This document shows positions 58,543 through 64,000 of a stretch of DNA of 64,000 nt, one piece after another. The notes under the pieces are model-generated. The model made no database searches and was not told the origin of the DNA. It was given only the letters and a program-made list of their open reading frames with translations. Source of the stretch: UBA4416 sp964541155 (GTDB lineage: Bacteria; Bacteroidota; Bacteroidia; B-17B0; Aurantibacillaceae); assembly GCA_964541155.1 (NCBI GenBank), contig CAZIPC010000004.1, positions 186,001 to 250,000 of the forward strand. The letters run 5' to 3'. Position 1 is the first letter of the stretch; every line of letters begins with the position of its first letter. A program made the translations under genes and the position numbers.

Positions 58543-60990
58543 TTATTCTTGCAGAAATTCATACTCATAAACTTTCGGTGCAATTTTGTTTGCTAATACA
58601 TTTAGTTTATCTCGCAATTCGGTAATTAGTTCTGTATATTTTCCGTCAGTGCTTTTTGCGTTCATTTGTCCCTGTGCATTTCTGCCTTGAAAAAACTCTC
58701 TTATGTCATACAAACTTGCATTAGGAATAATTGCGTTAAATGAATGATAGTATTTCCAAAGTTCTCGTCCAGCATTAAAAACATTTTTTGCTTCGTCGGA
58801 AAATTCAATTTTTTGAGAAAAGGCATTTTTTATAGCATTTTCGGTATTAAACAAATTTGTTTCGTCTCTGTATGACTTCATTTTTCCTGTGATAAAATCA
58901 GTCATAAAATTGCTTTCGAATTTTTCCTTTGCATTTATTTCTTGCTCAGTGAATGGAATCCAATGATTTACTAATCTCTCATTTGTAGAAACTCTGTTTT
59001 GACTATGAAACAAGGTAAAAGCTAAACAATCATTTTGAAATGCTTTATCAGTTTTCCAATTGTCGTTTGGAAACAAAAACTGATCACGGTAATTTAGCCA
59101 ATCAGCACTTATGCAATGACGTACAGAAAAATAAATAGATGTTTCAAATAAATTTTTTGATGTTATAGGTAAATAATAAACGTGTCTTGTGCCTATTTTT
59201 ATTGATAAAAACAGAAAGTTTTGGTTTTGAAAATCTGGGGCTGGGCTTGGTAAATAACCTATTATTTGATTTTGACTTTTATCTGTAAAAAGTTTAATCC
59301 ATCTATTAATATTTTGAGGTAGTTCTCCATAAAATTTTTTCGTTTTTATATAATTACCATTTTTGTCAAAAACGTCCGTGGGAATAGTGTTTAATTTTGA
59401 TTTTTTGCTTGTATCCCAAATATTAAAACCGATAGGAAATTTCCCTTTCACATTGTCAAATGTTTCGGCTTGCACAACAAAACCACCTTTGTATTCAGCT
59501 AAAAAATATTCTTTGAATTTTTTGAAATTTGTGCCATTTATAAATTTAAGTTTTGAAAATTGTGCTAAAATACAATTAGGAATTTTATCATAAATATTTG
59601 CCATAAACAATGCAAATATTTCATTTGAGGCGTTTCCAATTTTGGGACTTAAATACTGGTTGATTTTAAACTGTGTAGTGACACCACTTTTGTTTTCGCC
59701 TGTTCCTGTCACTGTCTTTGCTGAAGTCGCTTCTGCATATGGTGGATTTATGTAAACAATCAATTTCTTGCGTTTTTTTTCATCGTTGATTATATCTTGC
59801 AATGGTTTTGGAAGTTTTGAAAAATCGTCATTTAAAAAGTCAAATTGAAAAACGTGATTTTCTAAAAGGTTTGCTCCGTGATTGATACGGTCGTGCATAA
59901 CCTTTACGTCTGCTTGGTCTAAGGTGCTTGCCCAAATGTTGTATTTATTGGTCAAACCAGCAAGAAGATTGCCTGTGCCAGCGGCACAGTCCCAAATAAA
60001 ATATTCTTCTTGCCAGTTTTCTCCTAACAAATCGCACAAATATTTTTGGGAAAGTTCAACCCATTGTCTTGGTGTAAAAAATGCTCCTTTCCGTTCTCGG
60101 ATGTCTTGCGGAACAAGTAAATCTCTACGCTCAATTATGTATTCTTGAAATTCTTTTACCGGTGGTCGTTTATAACGTTTCCAAAACTGTTGATAGGTTT
60201 CTTTTGCTTTGATATTTATTGTAGCATCAAACATTTGTTTGATATTCTCCTTTGCAATTTTGTAACCTTGATTTTGAAATATTACAAAAAGACTTTCACG
60301 GATTGTAGAATCGTCTTCAATCTTGTTGGTGTCTTTATCATCAACAAACAAGTCTGCCAAATAAAAATCGCTGTCTAAAATGCTTGCTTTTTTAAGGTCG
60401 TCCCAGTTTACGTCAATAATTGGTTTTACAATATCAAGCCAACGCAAATAAATCGGTATAAAATTGTTTTTATCAATTTTAATTTTACTTGTTTCTGTAG
60501 CTTTTGCGATGTTGTTTGCAATAAAATATTTTAGTTCTTTTTCGTCTTTAATGTAGTCGTAAACGTAGCTGTTCTGTCCTAGATTGGCTTCAATTCTTTC
60601 TTTTATTAGCTTGAACTCTTTTGTGTCGTGGTTACTTGGCGTGACGTTCCAGTTGAAGTCATTGAGGTAAAAAATGTCTTGAACGTTTATATAAGGAACA
60701 AATGCAATTTTTTTGAAGTCAAAAGCTCCCAAAAATGCAGGTGGCAAAGTTTTGTCAAAAGTTCGTGCTTTACCGATTGTCAAGATGAGTTGCACAAACA
60801 TTGTCGGAATATCAAAGTCGCCAGTTTTAGCTTCTGCCCAAATTAGCGGTGTCCGTCCGAAAATGTTTGATTGTTTTGGGAAGGCTGTAAAGTCAATATT
60901 GCCTATTATTTCTGTCGTGTCGAATGATTTGAACCAGTCCGCACCGACTTTATTTTTCAGTTCTTCTTCTCTTATATTTTTATACTTCAT
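58543..60990 (-). CDS. Single-chain restriction-modification-like enzyme (nuclease plus N6-adenine methyltransferase)
   Basis: The 815-residue protein appears to fuse a PD-(D/E)xK nuclease domain to a class I DNA methyltransferase. The nuclease elements are at the start: the aspartate in GNIDFTAF near residue 32 and LIWAEAKTGDF (E-x-K) near residue 50. The methyltransferase has motif I FIWDCAAGTGNLLAG near residue 331 and the catalytic motif IV NPPYAE near residue 413, the N6-adenine form. A C-terminal region of about 300 residues probably recognises the target. This is the design of type IIG enzymes that both cut and protect DNA. It is the only gene between elements B and C. Confidence 0.75.
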   Translation of the reverse strand: MKYKNIREEELKNKVGADWFKSFDTTEIIGNIDFTAFPKQSNIFGRTPLIWAEAKTGDFDIPTMFVQLILTIGKARTFDKTLPPAFLGAFDFKKIAFVPYINVQDIFYLNDFNWNVTPSNHDTKEFKLIKERIEANLGQNSYVYDYIKDEKELKYFIANNIAKATETSKIKIDKNNFIPIYLRWLDIVKPIIDVNWDDLKKASILDSDFYLADLFVDDKDTNKIEDDSTIRESLFVIFQNQGYKIAKENIKQMFDATINIKAKETYQQFWKRYKRPPVKEFQEYIIERRDLLVPQDIRERKGAFFTPRQWVELSQKYLCDLLGENWQEEYFIWDCAAGTGNLLAGLTNKYNIWASTLDQADVKVMHDRINHGANLLENHVFQFDFLNDDFSKLPKPLQDIINDEKKRKKLIVYINPPYAEATSAKTVTGTGENKSGVTTQFKINQYLSPKIGNASNEIFALFMANIYDKIPNCILAQFSKLKFINGTNFKKFKEYFLAEYKGGFVVQAETFDNVKGKFPIGFNIWDTSKKSKLNTIPTDVFDKNGNYIKTKKFYGELPQNINRWIKLFTDKSQNQIIGYLPSPAPDFQNQNFLFLSIKIGTRHVYYLPITSKNLFETSIYFSVRHCISADWLNYRDQFLFPNDNWKTDKAFQNDCLAFTLFHSQNRVSTNERLVNHWIPFTEQEINAKEKFESNFMTDFITGKMKSYRDETNLFNTENAIKNAFSQKIEFSDEAKNVFNAGRELWKYYHSFNAIIPNASLYDIREFFQGRNAQGQMNAKSTDGKYTELITELRDKLNVLANKIAPKVYEYEFLQE

Positions 60991-61026
60991 TTATCGTCTT
61001 TATTCGTCTGTTACGGTTTCGTCATA

Positions 61027-61208
61027 GCATTGGGCATAACGTATTGCAAGCAGGCGCAGTTTGTAGTTTGAAACAGTGTCTACCGAAATGTTTGTTTAAA
61101 GATACCAATGTTTGTTGCTTTTGCAAAAACAAAAAAATGTCTGCCGAAATTTTTTGCAAAAGCTATTACCTCGTCTGCGCAAATTGTGCTTGCTTGCTGT
61201 TAGTGCCA
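61027..61208. repeat. attC-like hairpin element C
   Basis: It begins GCATTGGGCATAAC (61027-61040) and ends GTTAGTGCCA (61199-61208). GCAAGCA pairs with TGCTTGC and GCGCAG with CTGCGC, with an internal bulge. The interior block described for element A is repeated here (61076-61105). The right end belongs to the next unit: GTTAGTGCCAGTTATT (61199-61214) matches the inverted 61624-61639 in 15 of 16 positions. Confidence 0.6.
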
Positions 61209-61209
61209 G

Positions 61210-61623
61210 TTATTTCATTCTTGTATATGTACTTTGACCTTCAGTCGCCTCGTCACAAATAACTTCTTTAAGCAGCAATTTTTCATTGTCAACGGATAGT
61301 ATTTTATTACCGTGGTCTACAATTACTACTTTTGGGTCATCAGGGATGTCTTGATTGTTGTATAAAAATAGAATGTCCCCAGAATTTATTTTCCATTTAC
61401 CTTTTTGAACTTTCTTGCCTTTTAGCGTCATTATATATGTTCCGTCAGATAATAATGTTATCTCCGGTGAATATACTTTGGTGTCACAATACTGTTTTTT
61501 TGTCCCAGTTAGGTAAAAATGCGATGTTAATTTCCATTTTCCTGTCAAAAGTGATTTGTCAACTTTTGTTTGAAAAGATGTCAAAATGGTAAATAGTAAA
61601 ATTGTCAATATGGTTCTCGTCAT
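61210..61623 (-). CDS. Lipocalin-like exported protein
   Basis: Starting at the ATG at 61623 (MTRTILTILLFTILTSF, a signal peptide), the protein has 137 residues; an upstream in-frame ATG at 61635 lies inside the repeat end and is less likely. The mature part has the lipocalin-like start LLTGKWKLTSHFYLTG and alternating strands (EITLLSDGTYIMTLKG, GKWKINSGDILFLYNN), similar to DUF4488/DUF5004-type envelope proteins. The only gene of a short unit between elements C and D. Function unknown. Confidence 0.65.
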   Translation of the reverse strand: MTRTILTILLFTILTSFQTKVDKSLLTGKWKLTSHFYLTGTKKQYCDTKVYSPEITLLSDGTYIMTLKGKKVQKGKWKINSGDILFLYNNQDIPDDPKVVIVDHGNKILSVDNEKLLLKEVICDEATEGQSTYTRMK

Positions 61624-61771
61624 AATAATTGGCACTAACGGTTTGCAGCTACCCGAAGGGCGGGACTTTTACCACAAAACTTGATTTGAAAAACTAATGT
61701 TTGATTAACCATAAAACTGTCTTTGGAACACGAAAACCCGCCTTTTGGGTAGGTGCTGTTATGCCCAGTGC
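61624..61771. repeat. attC-like hairpin element D
   Basis: It begins AATAATTGGCACTAACG (61624-61640) and ends GTTATGCCCAGTGC (61758-61771). The arms pair strongly: AGCTACCC with GGGTAGGT, and GGGCGGG with CCCGCC, around a loop of about 80 nt. The right end GTTATGCCCAGTGC is complementary to the left end of element C (GCATTGGGCATAAC) in 13 of 14 positions, suggesting that the C-D unit was inserted into an older element. Confidence 0.6.
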
Positions 61772-61788
61772 TTCTTTCTGTCCAAGGA

Positions 61789-62265
61789 TTACAGACCGTC
61801 AACACCACTTAATCCTTCGTCCTTTTTTACTTTATAAAGGAATATTCCTTTGTCATTATTTTGGTTTGTTTCGTTGTATATTGCTTGAACGAATTTTTTG
61901 CCTTTCCTTCTGCAACTTGCATAACTTGGCGAAGGGTCGTCATAGTATGTTGTTTTGTAACTGTAATACAGACTGTTCAGACTTTTACCAAAAAATATAC
62001 AATAACTATAGTTTTCAAAATCAAGATTACTTGAATTTGGAAAAACTGTTTTTAATTTTATTGTATTAGTATTCCTTGCGAAGAAACTCTCATAAGCATT
62101 TTTTGAATGAAAAAACTCATAAGCCATTGGATGGAACTCTTCATTACTATTTGGTATTTGAGAAACTAATTCATAGTCCAAATAATTTTTTTTAAAGAAG
62201 AAATAACTTCCAGAAGCAAATATTATCAAAGCGATTATTCCTACGTATAGCATTTTTCTTTTCAT
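61789..62265 (-). CDS. Membrane-anchored protein after the RHS gene (possible immunity protein)
   Basis: The 158-residue protein has one N-terminal membrane segment (LYVGIIALIIFASGSYFFF), then a Tyr/Asn/Ser-rich domain of about 125 residues that I do not recognise. It starts 3 nt after the stop of the RHS-core gene. Genes directly after toxins of the RHS type usually encode their specific immunity protein, and a periplasm-facing membrane anchor would suit one that neutralises an exported toxin. That assignment is inferred from position only. Confidence 0.6.
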   Translation of the reverse strand: MKRKMLYVGIIALIIFASGSYFFFKKNYLDYELVSQIPNSNEEFHPMAYEFFHSKNAYESFFARNTNTIKLKTVFPNSSNLDFENYSYCIFFGKSLNSLYYSYKTTYYDDPSPSYASCRRKGKKFVQAIYNETNQNNDKGIFLYKVKKDEGLSGVDGL

Positions 62266-62268
62266 GAT

Positions 62269-63300
62269 TTATTTTTTTGCTGGAGTTGTCGGTAAAGCTG
62301 GTGGAGTGTAATATAACCATTTCCCATCTTCAGGATATGGTTGCATATAACTATCACTCCAAGGAGTTGTGCCATTAGTCCAAAATGAGTTATAGTTTAC
62401 AGAACCTGCCGTTCCATATACTCTTTGAAATTTGAATGTTTCAGAAAAAACGTTGGCAATTGTTTTTCCTGTACCTTTTAAATCACCTTGAGCGTGGTCG
62501 CCTTCACCATGTGCTTTCTTTTGAGCATCAGCGGAATGGCATGAATACATAAACAAGGTAGCATTTTGAACATTTCCTTGAGGCTTCGGTAAATCTTGTA
62601 TGTTTGGTGCTTGGGTTCCTGAAATATTTGTTTTACCATCACCTGTTGCTGTGAATTGTTGTCCTTCTCCAACCTTTATGGACTGATTCTTTCCATGTGT
62701 CATAATCATAACTTGATTTATGTTGCCTTGCATATTACCCCAATCAGTAGAAAAACCAGCAGTTGTTCCCGTATTACTTAAAGCAACCGCACCTGCTCCA
62801 TATTTAGCAACCGCAGCATTATATTGAACCATTGCTTGTTCCGCAAAATCATTATCATGGAAAATATAAATCTGAACTTGCCCCAATGCTTTTGGACTTA
62901 TTGCATTGCCATTGCCATCAACCCAATCCCTACCATCAGGGTCAATATATCGTATTGGATTATTCGCACAGAAACCATAAGGTGTATAATCGGGATGTTT
63001 ACCTGCTAAAGGGTCAACGCTTAACCATTTGAAATTGTTAGGTTGGAGCTGAGTTTGAGCAATCAACAAACTATCTTTCCCAAAATATTTTAGAACCAAA
63101 GATTCGTTATCAAGCTCAATAAATTTTATCTTACTCGTTGTGTCAGAATTTATAGCTTTAAAAGTTGCTTCGGGCAACTTCAACATTTCTTTTTTCTTAC
63201 TACTTGGTGCGAAATCGTCATAAGGCGTTTGAGCAATGGCGATATGAGTAGTTGTGGCGATAGCCACAACTACTAAAAAATTTTTGATTGCTGATTTCAT
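62269..63300 (-). CDS. Short RHS-core protein with caspase-like C-terminal domain
   Basis: The start is taken at the ATG at 63300 (MKSAIKNFLVVVAIATTT, signal peptide ending IAIAQ), giving 343 residues. After a short spacer comes an RHS core remnant: WLSVDPLAGKHPDYTPYGFC and NNPIRYIDPDGRDW, the hallmark that precedes polymorphic toxin tips. The C-terminal domain has VMIMTHGKNQS with His202 and LFMYSCHSAD with Cys254, the spacing and context of a caspase-fold peptidase dyad. No long RHS repeat chain is present, so this is a truncated or minimal form. Possible toxin-immunity pair with the 158-residue protein downstream. Confidence 0.65.
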   Translation of the reverse strand: MKSAIKNFLVVVAIATTTHIAIAQTPYDDFAPSSKKKEMLKLPEATFKAINSDTTSKIKFIELDNESLVLKYFGKDSLLIAQTQLQPNNFKWLSVDPLAGKHPDYTPYGFCANNPIRYIDPDGRDWVDGNGNAISPKALGQVQIYIFHDNDFAEQAMVQYNAAVAKYGAGAVALSNTGTTAGFSTDWGNMQGNINQVMIMTHGKNQSIKVGEGQQFTATGDGKTNISGTQAPNIQDLPKPQGNVQNATLFMYSCHSADAQKKAHGEGDHAQGDLKGTGKTIANVFSETFKFQRVYGTAGSVNYNSFWTNGTTPWSDSYMQPYPEDGKWLYYTPPALPTTPAKK

Positions 63301-63329
63301 TTTGTTTGAATTAGAAGTTATCAAATTTA

Positions 63330-64000
63330 TTAATTTTTTGCTTGGGTTGATTCATTTTTGATTTGCATTACTTTTTCTCTGTATTGTTCGGGAGTCAATG
63401 AACTATAACCGATTTTGGCAATGTAATCTTGGGTTGTTTTTAATTCTTTTTCAAGTTTTACAAGTTCGGGATATGGTTTTATTTTACTGTAATCTTTCAG
63501 CCCTTTCTTTTCCATTGCCTTGTCAAGTTTGTATTTTTGGTAATCTACTTTAGATAGTTGCAATAGGCTGTTTGGGTAAACTTTAAGTCCAGCGGTGAAT
63601 GTTTTATAAACAAATTCGTCATAGTAAATTCCTGTTTTCTTGTCGTAATAAACTAAAAGGTCGTTAAGGCAAAGTGCTACACTTTCTTTGTCAGATAAGG
63701 GTTTCATATAAAGTCCGCTTTCCATTCCTGCGTCTGAAACATTGAAACTTTCCATAATGAAACTTGTTCTTGAAAATGTTCCGCTTGTTAATTCCAAATT
63801 CCACCATTGTTGTTTTTCGTCTTTATGTTTGATGAAAACATGCATTGGAGCGGTTGCAATAAATGCTTCGACATTTACTTCGTCTGCCAGTATTTTATAT
63901 AGAAAGGGTAAGGAGTGGCAGTTTCCTTTTCTTGTTTTTAAAAGCGATGAAACCATAAAACTTTCATAGTCCTTGTCGCCCATAAAATTTTCGAGGTCGT
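63330..64000 (-). CDS. Transglutaminase-like domain protein (N-terminus outside window)
   Basis: The frame stays open to the window edge (DLENFMGDKDYESF), so the beginning is missing; at least 223 residues are seen. A transglutaminase-like catalytic set is present: Cys in TRKGNCHSLPFLYKIL, His in APMHVFIKH and an acidic residue in WWNLELTSG. The tail is helical and charged (KGLKDYSKIKPYPELVKLEK). It ends 29 nt before the RHS-core gene and is probably the first known gene of that operon. A role in cross-linking or peptide cleavage is inferred. Confidence 0.7.
   Translation of the reverse strand, partial: DLENFMGDKDYESFMVSSLLKTRKGNCHSLPFLYKILADEVNVEAFIATAPMHVFIKHKDEKQQWWNLELTSGTFSRTSFIMESFNVSDAGMESGLYMKPLSDKESVALCLNDLLVYYDKKTGIYYDEFVYKTFTAGLKVYPNSLLQLSKVDYQKYKLDKAMEKKGLKDYSKIKPYPELVKLEKELKTTQDYIAKIGYSSLTPEQYREKVMQIKNESTQAKN

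Noticed and set aside
62478..63032. Short reading frames on both strands within the RHS-core gene
   Set aside because: They overlap the well-supported RHS frame in other registers and have no independent support.
1..64000. CRISPR arrays, rRNA operons, insertion sequences or prophage genes
   Set aside because: No regular spaced repeats, rRNA sequence, transposase, integrase or phage structural gene was recognised in the window.

Overview
The window is about 57 kb of ordinary chromosome from a low-G+C member of the Bacteroidota, followed by about 7 kb of accessory DNA. The assignment rests on several independent marks. There is a fused SecDF, a DUF4295 protein beside L33 and L28, a GSCFA protein, two DoxX/MauE-type membrane proteins, and a secreted protein with a type IX secretion C-terminal domain. 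There are repeated TAnnTTTG promoter boxes (the Bacteroidota -7 element) and almost no Shine-Dalgarno sequences. I cannot name the genus or family from sequence alone.

Layout of the core part. 1-6.7 kb: recF (cut by the window edge), secDF, and a large FG-GAP protein with a sorting domain. 6.8-16.4 kb: tRNA-Ser(GCT), an lpxH/M1-peptidase pair, a TlpA-like lipoprotein, apaG, rpsA, a TerB-DnaJ protein and two small unknown genes. 16.5-22.4 kb: a MarR-led tripartite RND efflux operon. 22.4-33.7 kb: a dolichol-phosphate-mannose-synthase-like glycosyltransferase, rlpA, dihydroorotase, ftsY, the rpmB-rpmG-DUF4295 operon, a DEAD-box helicase with a structured leader, a DoxX/MauE-type protein, nrnA and ndk. 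33.8-39.5 kb: GSCFA plus a HAD phosphatase with an AUU start, four small cysteine-rich lipoproteins, miaE, and a yceI/marR pair. 39.6-43 kb: the translation operon thrS-infC-rpmI-rplT with several RNA control elements. 43-56.7 kb: an exported YidD-like cluster, a MORN/LamG-like/trypsin-like protease with two secreted partners, a GlcNAc-kinase-like protein, a DnaJ-KTSC protein, dcp, ridA, an RhlE-like helicase, rluF and an outer-membrane protein.

The accessory part (about 56.84-64 kb, all genes on the minus strand) is built of gene units separated by four long imperfect hairpins. Each hairpin begins with TAACG or CTAACG and ends with GTTA, as integron attC sites do. In two units the left and right ends are complementary over 14 of 15 and 15 of 16 bases. 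The cargo looks like defence and conflict genes: a membrane-anchored nucleotidyltransferase with a small partner, a single-chain restriction-modification-like protein, a lipocalin-like protein, and an operon with a transglutaminase-like protein, a short RHS-core protein with a caspase-like tail and a possible immunity protein. No integrase is present in the window.

The most interesting regulatory observation is upstream of thrS. A 5-bp stem with a 7-nt loop reproduces a tRNA-Thr(UGU) anticodon arm, and its 3' strand overlaps a Shine-Dalgarno-like GGGAG just before the start codon. The next gene, infC, has a clear GGAGGT and an AUU start. The HAD phosphatase also appears to start at AUU, overlapping the stop of the gene before it.
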